Program-made: the position numbers and the translations under genes
The notes under the pieces: model-generated
What the model was told of the DNA's origin: nothing
The model's input: the letters and a program-made list of their open reading frames with translations, nothing else
Database searches by the model: none
Source of the DNA: CAWKGC01 sp963849005
Lineage (GTDB): Bacteria; Pseudomonadota; Gammaproteobacteria; Burkholderiales; Usitatibacteraceae
Assembly: GCA_963849005.1 (NCBI GenBank)
Contig: CAWKGC010000022.1
Span: forward strand, 372,001-436,000
Direction of reading: 5' to 3'
Length of the DNA: 64,000 bases
Shown here: positions 11,067 through 26,060 of the stretch, one piece after another
How positions within the stretch are numbered: the stretch's first letter is position 1
How the letters are laid out: each line of letters starts with the position of its first letter

Positions 11067-12830
11067 ATGACCCTCCGCGGAGGAGACAATGAGAAGAAGC
11101 TGCATCGTGAGCAGACAACTTTGCTGGCAGGTCCGCAGGCGAGCAGGCCAGCAGGCTGGAGTCGCCGTCGATTTCTGCTGAACGGCGGACTGGTGGCTGG
11201 AGGGACAGCAGCAGTAGCCGGGATGGCTGCGCCGCCGGCAAGCGCCGTTGGAGCAGAAGACCCGCCAGCCATGCGTCATCCCCCGGCACGTCTCAGCGTG
11301 ACGACGACCATGCCCACGCTGCCTTCACCGGAGATCGTGACTTTGAACCGGATGGCCTTCGGCCCGCGCCCGGATGACCTGGCGGCACTCATGGCCCTGG
11401 GCGCCACCAGTGACGCCCGGCTGACGGCCTACATCGACCAGCAGTTGGACCCCGCGGCCATCGCCGACGCTGTGTGCGACGCCAAGCTCGCTGAACGCCA
11501 ATTCAGAACACTCCAAAAGACGTTGGCGCAATTGTGGGCTGACCACGTGGTGAAAGAGGGCATCGACTGGCAAGAGCGCATCGCCCCGGCGGTCGAAACT
11601 CTGGCGGCCACCTTCCTGCCGCGCCGTCTACAGCCGCCGTCAATTACTCGAGGTGCTCGCCGACTTCTGGCACAATCATTTCAATGTCTATGGTTTCGAG
11701 TACTGGAGTGCGCCGGTCTGGGTTCATTATGACCGCGATGTGATCCGGGCCAACGTCTTCGGCAATTTTCGGACCATGCTCGGCGCCATGGCGAAAAGCC
11801 CGGCCATGCTCTATTACCTGGACAATGTCTCCAATACCAGCGCCGGCCCTAACGAAAACTTCGCCCGGGAACTCTTCGAATTGCATGCCCTGGGCGCCGA
11901 AAACTATCTCGGCGTGCGCCGGCGCGACCAGGTGCCGCTGGACGATGCCCAATCGTCCTGTCGGCTATATCGACGAAGATGTCTACGGCGCCACCCGCTC
12001 CTTCACCGGCTGGCGCATCGATGAGGAAACCGGGCAGTTCTGGTTCGACGATTCCGGTCCATGACCGCTACGCCAAGATCGTGCTCAACGTGGAGATTCC
12101 CAGCTTTTCCGGGCAAAACGATGGCGAGAAGGTGCTGGATTTCTGGCTGAGCACCCGGGGACGGGGCGCTTCATCGCCCGCAAGCTCTGCCGCCGTCTCA
12201 TCGGCGACAATCCGCCGGAGACGTGTCGTGCAGGCGGCGGCGGCTGTCTTTCACGCCCAGCGCAACGCGCCGGACCAACTCAAACAGGTGGTGCGCACCA
12301 TCCTGACTTCGGCCGAGTTTCGCACCACCTGGGGTGAGAAAATCAAACGTCCCTTTGAGTATGTCGTCAGCGTGCTGCGCGCCACCAACGCCGATTTTGC
12401 CCCCGACGATTGGTTCTACTGGGTCTACGAAAATATGGGGCAGCCCCTCTTCTCCTGGCGCCCGCCCAACGGCTATCCAGATTTCAAGGAAGATCGGTCC
12501 AGCACCATGCCCATGCTCCAGCGCTGGCGCATGACCAACTTTCTCATGGATCAGTGGCGTTACGGCGGCGACGGAGAGAATCAGGACGACCTGCGCGTCG
12601 ATCTCTACAGCCAGACGCCGAGCCGCCATCCGCACGCCGGTGGGACTGGTGGACTTCTGGGCCGATCGCGTCCTCCAACGGGAACTCCCGGCTAGCGAGC
12701 GGAGCCAATCGTCGCATTCATGGCCGCCGGGCGCAATCCCACCTACGCTTTGCCTGAGGAAGATGTGGTAGATCGGCTGCGCTTCATGGTCGGGCTCCTC
12801 TTGATGGCGCCCTCTTTTCAGTGGCGATAA
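11067..12830 (+). CDS. DUF1800 family protein with Tat signal
   Basis: A twin-arginine signal (GWSRRRFLLNGGLVAGG, ending PPASA) precedes the DUF1800 body: EIVTLNRMAFGPRPDDLAAL, then LEVLADFWHNHFNVY, SPAMLYYLDNVSN, NENFARELFELHALG, DVYGATRSFTGWRID, and near the end EDVVDRLRFMVGLLLMAPSF-QWR. About 585 residues, with indels near 11635, 11945, 12058 and 12640. The start may instead be the ATG at 11089, which has GGAGG just upstream, with a one-base error after it. DUF1800 proteins are exported folded through Tat and are nearly always encoded next to a DUF1501 protein, as here (12 bp gap). Their biochemical role is not established. Confidence 0.85.
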
Positions 12831-12842
12831 CGGAGGTTTCCA

Positions 12843-14193
12843 ATGTTCAAGACGACACGCCGTGGCTTTCTGGTCGGCTGTTCAGCCGCCATCGCCACCA
12901 TGACCGGCGGCTTGCGGCTGGCCGCTTTCGGCAGCGCCGCCGATGAGCCAAATCAAGAGATTCTGGTCATTGTCTTCCTGCGCGGCGGGATGGATGGGTT
13001 GAACGTGGTCATGCCGCTGGCCGGGGCGGATCGGGGCTTCTATACGGCCAAGCGGCAACGGCTCGCGGTGCCAGCCAGCGGGACCAATGCAGCCTTGCGG
13101 CTCTCCGACCAGTTTGGGCTGCATCCCGCCGCCGCGCCCTTGTTCGATCTCTATCAGGCAGGGCATCTGGCCGTCGTCCATGCCGCCGGGCTGACCAGCG
13201 ACACCCGCAGTCACTTCGACGCCATGCAGTATATGGAACTGGGCACTCCGGGCAGCAAGTCCAGCACCACGGGCTGGCTGACCCGTCATCTGCTATACTG
13301 CTGGCAACCTGCCGGCCAACATCATTGCCCCGGCGTTGGCGGTTGGCGAACTGCAGCCGACGTCGCTGCTGGGCAGCCGGGAGAGCATCGGCATGGTCAG
13401 CCCGGACAGCTTCGACTTCAACGGGCACTGGTACTACGGCCCGTGGCAGCGCGCTGCGTTGCGAACCATGTACGCAGGGTGATGGCTGGCTTCACCAGGC
13501 TGGCATCCAGACGCTCAATGCCATCGACGTGATCGAGTACGCCGATCCGGGCAATTACACGCCCGGCAACGGCGCTGTCTATCCGGGCGGTGGCTTTGGC
13601 CAGAATCTGCAGTCGGTGGCACAGATCATCAAAATGCAGTTGGGCTTGCGCATCGCAACAGTGGATCTGGGTGGCTGGGATACGCACGAGTGCGCAAGGC
13701 AACGGCGGCGGCGGCTACTTTGCCAACCACCTGGGCGAGTTGGCGGCAGGCATGGCCGCCTTCTTCACCGATCTGAGCAATGACAATGGCACCGACCACA
13801 CCCGTCGCCTCACGCTGGCAGTCATGAGCGAGTTCGGCGCAGCTCGAGGAGAATGCCAGCGCGGGCACCGACCACGGTCATGGCAATGTGATGTTCGTGC
13901 TCGGCGGCGCGGTCAACGGTGGGCTCGTCCATGGGACATGGCCGGGTCTCGCCACAGAACAGCTCTACGACCGCCGTGACCTGGCCATCAGCACGGACTA
14001 TCGCCGGGTGTTGAGCGAGACTCTTGATTCGCCGGCTGGGCAACCCGAAACTGGGGGTGATTTTCCCCGGCTATACGGATTACACCCCCTGGGCATCGTG
14101 CAAGGAACCGACCTGCCGCCCGATTACGGCACAGCCGGGCCAACGCCGACGCCAGAGGGCCATCGGGTCTATTTGCCAGCCGTCACACGGTAG
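12843..14193 (+). CDS. DUF1501 family protein with Tat signal and YLP tail
   Basis: The start MFKTTRRGFLVGCSAAIA is a twin-arginine leader. The body reads EILVIVFLRGGMDGLNVVMP, DTRSHFDAMQYMELG, ESIGMVSPDSFDFNGHWY, TVDLGGWDTHE and, across a frame break, SEFG plus GTDHGHGNVMFVLGGAV. DUF1501 proteins resemble the alkaline phosphatase/sulfatase fold, and the conserved Asp and His positions (GGWDTH, DHGHGN) are present. The C-terminus after a PTPTPEG linker is HRVYLPAVTR, the tail shared with other secreted proteins in this window. Indels lie near 13305, 13480, 13690, 13840 and 14030. It is the partner of the DUF1800 gene just upstream. Function unknown. Confidence 0.85.
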
Positions 14194-14415
14194 GGGCGAG
14201 ACATTTTCTGCGTGCGATCGTGGGTTTAGACAGCAACTCCGCAAACAATCCATCTTCACAGCCCCGCAGATGTGCCATCTTACCTGCCCTGCTGGTATGA
14301 TAGAAGTTCGATAACCCAGGTGAGCCGACCATGGCGATCGGCGTTTTGTCTCCGCGACAGACGCTGCAAGGCCTTTTATTGATTTGTTTGATTCGGAGGG
14401 AAAGGACTTCTGCAT

Positions 14416-17134
<2,719 letters not shown>

Positions 17135-17389
17135 TAGCGTGGCGGAGGTGACATGGTGACAGGCAGACCGGAGTGCGCAGCGTGCGCTTTTCTGTGCACA
17201 ATTCAGTTCGTCGACCCGCGACAGGTGGTCAATGTAGCTCGCCTGTGACATGGAGGCATATGACGCGCCAACGAGTGAGACCAATGCCATGCCCTCGTCG
17301 CCTCTCTGCCTTCCTGTACAGCATTCACGGAAGTGCGCTGCACGCGGGACATGCAGCGGTGTCGCTAAGGCTGCGTGAATCCACTCGTA

Positions 17390-19811
17390 TCAAGCCGTGA
17401 TCCGATCGGCATTGTCTGCTGTGCCAGCCGCTCGCCTGTACTGGTTGGTACAGCCCGACGCGGAGGGTATAGTCGCCGGGCGCCAACGGTCGCGGGCAAC
17501 ACCAGAGTGTAGCTCCTCCTCAACCCGTTCCCCAGCCTCCCAAGCTGAAGTCGGATAGAACTCGCCGCCCAGGGCGCGGTCACTTTGGGCGACCACCGCG
17601 CCGTCAGGTCCCACGAGATGTACGAAAACCGTGTAATCCGCGCTCGACCGGCGTCAGCAGCCTGCCAGACCAGGCGCAAGTTCAGCGGCGCACCTGGCGT
17701 CAGCGTCGCGGGCAGGGCATCATGGCCCACGAGCGCAAGACCGTCTTGCCAGGCCGCGTCGACTGGCACCGCAGGCGCGGCTGGCGGCTCGCCAATCGTG
17801 AACCAGTCCAGCGCCAGCGGCTCGCCCACTGGCTGGCTGGTCTCTACGTCATAGACGACCAGCTCCAGCCGATACCGGCCGGACGCCAGATCCGCCGGCA
17901 GGGACAAGACTCTTGGGATCGGGCAGCGGCGTGGCAAAGAAGAGATTGGTCGGCAGAATGCCGCCGCGCCGGGGGGCCATCGGCCTGGGCAACTCGGCTC
18001 CCGTCCTCCGCAACGACCCGCAGCGAGGTGTTGAGCTGGCGGTCGATGGGCTCGGCGCCCTGCCAGACCAGGTTCACGGCCAGCTCCTGGCCCGGCGCAG
18101 CCGGCGTGCGCTGCCAGCGCGTCAAGGCCAGGGGCCCAAAACGGGCAGGCGGGTCGAGCGTCAACGTCCACCGTATAGTTTGGCTGCGGGCGCAAGCCTG
18201 TGGCCAGCAGCGCCAGGACGCCCCGCTCTTCGTAGACGCTGTCGAAGTTCTCGATCACCGTGCGCAGGAAGTCGGCGTCGTAGCGGGTGGCCAGGCGGAA
18301 GCCGTCGGTGATGAGCCAGACCCGGGGCGCAGCCTGGAGCACGGTGCGCAGTTCCCCGGCGTCTTTGAGCAACCTGGCCCCCGACCAGCGGTCCACCAGC
18401 ACCCCAGCTTTGGGCACGACGAATTCCTCATACATGACCTGGGCGGCATAGTAGTCGCAGGGGCCAAGCACCAGGGCGCAGGCGGGCGGTTGGGGCGACA
18501 TGGTGACATCGCCGGGCTGGCGCTGGGCGGCGACGTAGGCGAGCACACGGTCGTAGCCCTCCACCTGGCGGGTGAGCACGGCCTGAGCTGGCTGCCAGAG
18601 CGGCAGGACGAAGAGCAGACCCAACGCCACGGTGACGGCCATACGCACCACAGGACGCTGGAAACGGTCCGCCAGCCAGACGGCGCCAGCCGCGCCGGTC
18701 AACAGCAGACAGGGCTGGACGAAAAACAGATAGCGGGCATCGCGCCACTGGCCGCCCACCAGCGTCAGGATGAAACCGAGGACAAAAATAAACTGCAAGG
18801 CGAAAAAGAGCGTCGCCTGGTGAAATGCGTCCAGATTCCAGCAGCCGCCAGCGCCTGCGGGCAAGGGCGACCAGCGCTGCGCCGACGGCCAGGAGCGCGC
18901 CCAACGTCCATGGCAGCCGTGCCGGCGCGATGAAGAGCTCGGCGTAGGCGGCCCAGGCCGTGGGCAGGTCGAAGATCAGGCCGACATAGGGACGTTCCGC
19001 CTGGATCGTCTCGAAGAAGCCGGGCTGGCCGACGATCTCGATGGCGTAGCGCACGGCCATGGCGCCCAGGCAAACCAGGTGGGCGATGAGCACCGGCGGT
19101 TGGCGCAGGTAGCGCCAGCCGCGCCAGAGCAGCGTCGCCAGCAGGATGGGCGGGTAGAGGAGGATGGTCTGTTCTTGGGAGAAGAGGGCCAGGGTGAAGA
19201 GAGCGGCAAAGAGAGCGTAGAGGCGTGGGGATGGTTTGTCATTGACAATTGACAATTGACTATTAACAATTAACAATTCTGAATTGTCAATTGTTAATTG
19301 TTGATTGTTAATTGTTAATTTGGGGCCCTGGGCCGCATGGCAACATAGGCAACCCACAAGCATAAGCAAGACCAAAAACTGCAATTGCGCGTAAAAGCGG
19401 GCGCGGCTGCTCCAGATGATGGCCTCGGGCAGGAGCGCCAGGCCCAGGGCGGCCAGCCAGCCGACCCGCCCATTCCAGCCCCGGCGCCCGACCCACCAGA
19501 TGCTCCCGATGGTGGCGAGGCCGAAGCAGACGCTGAGCAGCCGGCCCGTCGTGTAGCTGAGCCCGCCGAACGCGGCGACGGCGGCAGTCAGATAGGAGGC
19601 CAGCAGGCCACGCGTGTAGAGCACCCCGCTGGGCATGAGCGGCGCGCCGGTGGCCAGCACTCGTTTGGCGGCCCACAGGGTGGTGAACTCATCTACGTAG
19701 AGGCTGATGGTCTGGACATACTGCCAGCGCAGCCAGAAGGCGAGCGCCAAGACCAGCGCCAGGCCGAGGCCAGCCCCAAGCAGGCTCCTTTGTGAAACGA
19801 AGGCGCGTCAC
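17390..19811 (-). CDS. GT39-like membrane glycosyltransferase with in-frame AT-rich repeat
   Basis: A large GT-C type protein of ~800 residues. The N-terminal part has the first helix (LALVLALAFWLRW), the conserved acidic loop SLYVDEFTTLWAAKRVLATG, and about ten more membrane segments (e.g. VGWLAALGLALLPEAIIW). A C-terminal beta-rich exported region reads LALTRWQRTPAAPGQELAVN, RYRLELVVYDVETSQP and LTPGAPLNLRLVWQAADAG. Such enzymes move sugars from polyprenyl-phosphate carriers to acceptors outside the membrane. Between two helices is a Asn/Gln/Leu-rich insert (LTINNQQLTIDN, then LIVNSQLSIVND) encoded by an AT-rich repeat. Indels lie near 18830, 18165 and 17940. The start is uncertain: a GTG at 19811 with a frame break, or a TTG at 19750. 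Confidence 0.7.
19241..19321. repeat. AT-rich short repeat inside a glycosyltransferase gene
   Basis: TTGACAATTGAC, TTAACAATTAACAATT and TTGTTAATTG units are strung over 81 bp. The block is a multiple of three, has no stop in the gene's frame and adds about 27 residues to a loop between membrane helices. It is of the same type as the block at 4211-4278. Confidence 0.75.
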
Positions 19812-20182
19812 GTTTACACACGCTCCCAGGCAAGGGCGCATTGTCGGCGGCCAACCAGCGCGCTCATGGTCGACAGGCGCGCCAGTATGGGGCGGATCAG
19901 GCGATTGATCAACACGAGGGCGGCGGCGTGGAGGCTGCCCAATATGGCGGTTGCCACAATGAAAGGTAGGGTCAGGCCGACGCACAAATGAGATCGCTGG
20001 CCAGGCGGCAGCAATACAACCATGGGCGCCAGTATATGCGCAAAGATAGAGGGTGGTCAATTCTACCGCTCAGAACGCAAGCGACAAAATCAGCCATGAG
20101 AATTGACAGTTGTCGATTGTAGATGCGACAATGATCGCTATGATCACGATCAGCGACATGCGCGACCGGGGAAATCGGCGCC
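19812..20182. other. Divergent spacer between two glycosyltransferase genes
   Basis: About 370 bp. A leftward frame at 19814-20023 (69 codons, one hydrophobic stretch TLPFIVATAILGSLHAAALV) ends 3 bp before the GTG start of the leftward glycosyltransferase. It has no clear ribosome site, and I do not count it as a gene. The rest should hold promoters for both directions. No RNA gene or clear promoter is recognised. Confidence 0.4.
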
Positions 20183-22835
20183 TTGATCAATTGGGCAGCG
20201 TGGCAGTCTGCTCGCTCCAGCAAATCATTGCGACTTCGGGTGAGAGGCTTGACTGAGCTTGCTCCTTCGGCTGGAACGGCTCCAGCACCAGTCAAACCTG
20301 TCGTTGTGTGGTTGCGGCGTTTGGCCCCACTCGCTGTTGTGCTCGCTTGTGGCGGCCGTTTTTCGTCTCTATCTGCTGGACAGCCTGCCGCCGGGGCTCT
20401 ACTACGATGAAGCCTTCAACGGGGCCGACGTCCGCTCAATCCTGAGCGGCGAGAGTCTTCCCCTCTTCTTGGCCGGCAACTACGGCCGTGAGCCCCTGTT
20501 CATCTATCTGCAGGCGTTGTCGTGGCGGCGCTTGGGTATTCTGCCTATGCCTTGCGGCTGACGTCGGCGCTCGATTGGCATTGTGACGGTAGGCGTCGTC
20601 TATTGGGGCGCCATGGAATCTCTGGCAGGTTTCTGCCCAGGCAAGGTCAGGCAGCCGACCCAAGCGACCTGCGCAGCGAGTCCAGATCGGCTGCAGTGGG
20701 TGGCCTTCGTGGCCGCCGCCGGGCTGGCCGTGTTGTACTGGCATGTCAGCGTGAGTCGCATAGGGTTGCGCGCGATCTTGCTGCCGCCGGTCAGCATCCT
20801 GGCCATGGTGTTTTTCTGGCGCGGTTGGTGCACTGAGCGCCGGCGCGACTTTCTCTGGGCCGGGTTTTGGTTTGGGCTGGCCATGTACACCTATTCGGCC
20901 GCCCGCTTTCTGCCGGTGGTGCTGGCCCTGTTTATCGCCGTCGAATGGTTGCTCTGGGGGGTGCGCCGGCTGCAGCGGCAAACCAGGCGGGCAGCTTGCG
21001 CCTGCGTGGTTTGCTGTGGATGGTCGGCGGCCGGGACCCTGGTCATTCTGCCGCTGCTGGTGACCTTGGCGCTGCAACCCGGACCTGTCACGCCTGCGGC
21101 TGGCGGGGGTGTCGGTCTTTACGGCGCCGGATGACGGCGTGTTGCCCAAAGATGCCTGGGGACGCCTGGTCTTCACGGTGATCTGCACCCTGGCCAGCTT
21201 CTATACGAGCTGGCGACTTCAACCCGCGCCATAATCTGCCCTATCGTCCCGTGCACGATCCGTTGCTTGGCAATCCTCTTTACCGTGGGCTGGGTCGGCG
21301 CCTGGTGGCAGATCCGGCAGGCGCGCCATCGGCTGCTTCTGTATCTGGTTTGCCGTCATGGCTGCTGCCCGTCGTGTTGAGCGTTCCGGTGCCACACGCT
21401 TTGCGTGGGATTGGCATGCTGCCGCCGCTCGTGTTGTTCTACGGTGTGGCCGCCGACACGATCTGGCGGCTGCTGCGCAGCGCCCGCGCTGCGCTTGGTC
21501 GGTGGCGTGCTGGTGGTGGCGGTGCTGATTTTCAGCGCAGTGAGCACCGCCCGGGACTACTTTGGCGCGTGGGCGCGCCACCCGGAATTGGGCATCGCCT
21601 TCGATCAGGACCTGCAGGCCGCGGCCACCTATGTGCAGCAGCATTGGCCGAAGTGAAGGCCGGCAAGCCCATTGTTCTGACCCGCCGTCTGTTCCTGTCG
21701 CCGCAGATGCGGTTTGCCGTCGGCGACTTGCCCTGGCAGCCAGCCGACAGGACAGTCGTATACCGGTAGCCGGGGAAGACGCGAGTATCTGGCCGAGAAC
21801 GACGCCGATCCGAACCAGGCAGCCTTTTTGTTCCATGCTGCCGATGGGGAGGTCATGGTGACGCTGCTCGAAGAACTCCCCCCGTGGCTGGCGCACCGGA
21901 CGAAGTGCTGCGTTTCGCCGCTGCAGCGACCGGCGTGGTCGACGGTCAGCATTCACAATCGACCGAAAACCTGACCGTGACCGGCCCATACGATTCGCTA
22001 TCCGATGGAAGCCCAGTTTGCCAATGGCCTGCGCTTTCTTGGCTACGACATGCGCCCGCTGGGCGATGACGCGCCCCTGGCGCCGAGCGACTACGAACTC
22101 ATCACCTACTGGGAGAAGACTGCCAGGCGCCGGGCCACTCAACGAAGGGCTGGCCTATCTGTTTACCCACCTGGTCTACCCGACCGGCCAGTCCCAGCGC
22201 AATGGTCCGCTGGGCCGTTCCCCGGTGACCCTGCCGCTTTATCCGATTTCACTTTGGCGCCCGGGCGAAGTGATCGATGATCGGCGCCTGATCTCGGTGC
22301 CGCCAGACGCCAAGCGGCAAGGCATTTTTTGAGATCGGTCTGTTCAATCCGCTCCTCGGCGCAGGGCTCGAACGGGTCTCGATCTGGACGATCAGGGCAA
22401 CGCCGTTGCCGACCAAATCCAGTTTGGCGTTGTGCCGCTGCGCATGGAGACGCCCCAGCAGGATTTGAGCCACCTCGAGCCGCTGGGCGCGGTGTTTGAA
22501 CAGCGGGCGCGCTCGAAGGCTGGCAAGCAGACTTTGACCCCACGCAGCCTGACGTGCTGCACGTGAACTTGGGCTGGCGTGCGCTGGAGCGGATGCCTAC
22601 GGACTACACGGTCTTTATTCACCTGCTGGACAGCGCCGGCAACATTCTGGCCCAGGCCGATCTGCCGCCTGGAGGGCAGGAAAACCCGACCACACGGTGG
22701 TTGCCTGACGAGACCGTGCTCACCACAGCCCAATTGACTTTGCCGCCCGGCGCACGCGAACAGGCGCAGGCGCTGCGGATTGGGCTTTATGAGCCGGTCA
22801 GTGGTCGCCAGTTGGCGATCACGACGCACGGCTAG
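20183..22835 (+). CDS. GT39-like membrane glycosyltransferase, heavily frameshifted
   Basis: The conserved start of this family is visible (YLLDSLPPGLYYDEAFNGAD, then NYGREPLFIYLQALS), followed by membrane segments (AFVAAAGLAVLYWHVS, LPPVSILAMVFFWRGW, RFLPVVLALFIAVEWLLWGV). The exported C-terminal region has GLRFLGYDMRPLG and, in the last clean frame, LHVNLGWRALERMPTDYTVF, HLLDSAGNILAQADLPPGG and TTRWLPDE. The likely role is sugar transfer from a lipid carrier on the outer face of the membrane. At least ten indels break it, so the protein (~880 residues) is a reconstruction. The start is unclear; only TTG codons lie in frame before the first helix. It is the first of five such genes running rightward. 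Confidence 0.65.
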
Positions 22836-22926
22836 TGCAGCGGCCAAGCCGGGCGACACCTACGTCCTCGTGCCCCTTGCCGAGCCTGGTGCAGCCGTGA
22901 GTGCTCTGTCGGTAGGGTTCTGAGCC

Positions 22927-25900
22927 ATGCAATCGATCAAGTTGGAGCATCTTACACGGCTTTGGCGTGACCCGCGCCGCTTGCGCTGGCTGCTCATGGC
23001 AGCCATCCCGCTTGTTGTCGATCCCAGCCTGGTGGCCGCTGACCACTGCCGGCTTCCCCAAGACCCACGACGCATCCGTTCATTTGATGCGCTTGTTCCT
23101 GGTGGATGAGCAATTGCAGCGGGCGCCTGGTTTCCCCGGTGGCTGCCCGACCTGTTTCTCGGCTATGGCTATCCGGTTCTGAATTTCTACGCGCCGTCTA
23201 TCTACTACGTGGCCGAGCTGTTGCAGGGCTTTGGCATCGACTTTCTGCCCGCATTTGCCATCATGGTTGCCCTGGCCGTCATGGTGGCTGGCTGGGGCAT
23301 GTACCTGTTGGCGGCCAGCATCTTTGCGAACAAAGCTGACCGGCGCGGGGAATGGGCGGGGCTGGCGGCTGCCGTCGCTTACATGTACGCGCCCTACTTG
23401 CTCGTCAATGCCTACACCCGCGGCGCCCTGGCCGAGTTGATGGCCCAGGCGCTGTTGCCCTTTGTCTTTTGGGCAACCTACCGCACCATGGTCGCCCAGC
23501 GGCCGCTGCGCTATGCGGTGATCATGACGCTGACGATCGCGGCGCTTGGCGCTGACCCACAACATCACACTGCTTTTTTTGCCGGCCCTGTTGATCACCT
23601 ATGTGCTCGTCATTGCCTGGCAGCAGCAGCGGCAGTCCGGGCTGCGGAAGGAACGGTTGCTCTGGATTGTCGGTGCAGGCGCTGCGGCCATGGTGATCAC
23701 CGCGTTTTTCTGGCTGCCCGTACTGTTGGAGCGCCAGGTATCTTGGCCCATCCACGTTCGACATTGGGAAGGAACTGTCGATCCACATCTGGTCATCATG
23801 GCGCAAATTCCTGGAGACCAACTGGCCGTATGACCATCAGCGGAGCGACATTCCGTTTCGCCTCGGCCTTGCCCAATTCGCTTTGGGCATGGTCGGCCTG
23901 GTGGTCACGGGGCGGCGCAGCCCGTTATGGTGGTACTGGGTCGTCTGGGGCGCAATCTGCATTCTTGGGGATCACGCCACTGGCAGTTCCCTTGTGGAAA
24001 ACATCCTCCTATCTGCAGCTTGCCCAATTCCCATGGCGGCTGTTGACCGTCATCTGCCTCTCCTTTGCCATCGTGACCGGTGGGATTGTGACCGCTTTCA
24101 ACCGGCGCTGGCTGCAAATCGGGACAGCGGCGGCGATCGTCGGTCATCATGATCGTGGGCAACCTCCCCCACCGCGACCCGTACAACGGCTCCGTCTATG
24201 CGGATGTAGAGGTGAACCCTGCCGTCATCGCCCGCTACGAGAGCGTGCGCGGCGCGTTCGGCGCCGGCTGGCATCGGGAGTTTCTGCCCCGTTGGGCTGA
24301 AGCCATTCGACGAAGAGTACACCAGCTATCCTGACGACGCCGCCCCGGAGATGCAGGTGCGGCTGGTGGACGTCGCCCCCACGGCCATCACGGTCGCGAC
24401 CGACAGTCCGGTCGGTGGTGCATTGCGGCTCAATCAGTTCTACTTCCCAGGCTGGGAAGCGCAGTTGGATGGTGTACAGCAGCTTGCGGTGGAGCCATCG
24501 ACGAATCGGGGCGTGGTGACAGTCCAGGTGCCTGCCGGCGCTCATACCGTGCGTTTTGCCTGGGGCGAATCGACCGTCCAGCGGGTGGCCGAATGGATTA
24601 CGATCCTTGGCCTCCTGGGCATTGCAGTTGCACTGTGGCTGCGCCGGCTGCGTTGGCTGGCAGGCGCAGCGCTGGTGGCTGGTGTGGTTGCCGCCGTGAT
24701 CCTGCTCAAAACGCCGACCGCAGCGAGCACGCCTTTTGTGGCCGCCGACGTGGAAGTGGCGCCCGGTCTGCGCCTGCTTGGCTATCGCGTCGAACAGAGC
24801 GCAGGGGGACGCCAGCTCATCGTCACGCCCGTATTGGCACAGTCACGGCGCCGCTCCCGGACATGCGCCTCCGGTGGAGCCTTCTGGATGAAGCAGGCCA
24901 GGAGCAAAGCTCAGCGGAGACGACGGCCTACTACGACGCATTGCCTTTCCCAACCCTGGCGCCTGGCTCCATCGTCCGCGACGGTTATCGGCTGGAATTG
25001 CCCTGGAGCCAACCCGCCCGCAGCTACACGCTGCAGGTCCACCCATTTGGGGACGATGGGGAGGTGGCGGCGGCCACAACGGTGGGCAGCGTCGATGTCG
25101 AGCCAACCCCCAATATCACGCCGCTCCATCTGCTCCTCACCGATCTCCAAAGCGGCGATCAGGCCTGGTTGGATGGCTACACGCTCACGATCAATGGCGC
25201 GCCAGTGACTCCGCCAGCAGATGGGTCGCCGGCAAACCCGCCGGTGGTGCGGCCTGGCGACGAAGTGAGCTATGTGCTCTACTGGCGTGCCAATGGGCAG
25301 ATGTCAGAAGACTACCACAGCTTTATGCACGTGGTGGATACGCAGCGGCAGACGCTTGTTTCGCTGGACAAAGTGCCAGGCACCGAAATCTCACGCCCGA
25401 TCCTGTGGGACAGCTTTCATACGGAGCGAGACACCTTTGCTTTCCACGGCCCCGACAACGCCGTCGGTGGTTTATACTATCCACGGATTGGGTTGTATGA
25501 TTTCAGCGACCTGGATCGATTTCAGATCCAGAGCCAGGATGGGGTTGAGATCGGGGATGGCTTCGACATGCCGCCGCTGAAGATCGTGAACTCCGTGCAA
25601 GCTCGCCCACAGAAAAAATGACGGCTCACTACGGCGATTTTGCCGAGTTGTTGGGCTACGACCTGCTCACGCCAGGAGAAACCTTGCACCCCGGCGATGC
25701 GCTGACGTTGACCGTCTATTATCGCAGCACAGCGCCGACGCCTGTCGACTACACCCAGTTCTTCCAATTGTACGCTCCAGGGTTGGGGATGGCCGCGCAA
25801 CTGGACCAACCGCCGTTGGCTGGCGGCAATCCGACTTCCACCTGGACGAACGGGGAAGTCATCGCCGACCGGGTCGTGCTGAAGGTGCAACCAGATGCCG

Positions 25901-26046
25901 CGTCGGGACTCTATACGCTCAACACCGGCTTCTACAATCCCAACGAAGGCGGTGCGCGGATAGGTGTGAGCATGGCCGACGGGACACGGTATGCAGACGA
26001 TCAAGTGCCGTTGTTTCAGGTGCAAATTGAACCAGCGCAAAGGTAA
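22927..26046 (+). CDS. GT39/6-pyruvoyl-like large membrane protein with C-terminal beta modules
   Basis: The ATG at 22927 begins MQSIKLEHLTRLWRDPRRL and leads into a first helix. The next parts are FLGYGYPVLNFYAPSIYYVA, AVAYMYAPYLLVNAYTRGAL, ALTHNITLLFLPALLITYVL and SSYLQLAQFPWRLLTVICLS, a polytopic layout typical of YfhO/6-pyruvoyl-tetrahydropterin-synthase-like and GT39 membrane glycosyltransferases. The periplasmic part has RLNQFYFPGWEAQLDGVQQL, a closing helix, and beta modules: SYVLYWRANGQMSEDYHSFM, then YGDFAELLGYDLLTPGETL. The last module is in a separate frame from 25618. An A6 run at the junction suggests a one-base error, and I treat it as part of the same protein. Other breaks lie near 23080, 23560, 23830, 24150, 24310 and 24840. 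Confidence 0.65.
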
Positions 26047-26060
26047 GGTGGTGGACCTTT

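Noticed and set aside
19814..20023. A 69-codon leftward frame with one hydrophobic stretch, directly before a glycosyltransferase gene
   Set aside because: No ribosome site and no recognisable family; short GC-rich frames like this are common by chance.
25618..26046. A separate 142-residue gene overlapping the previous stop by ATGA
   Set aside because: Its content is exactly the terminal beta module of the preceding glycosyltransferase-like protein and the junction is an A6 run, so a one-base error is more likely than a separate gene.
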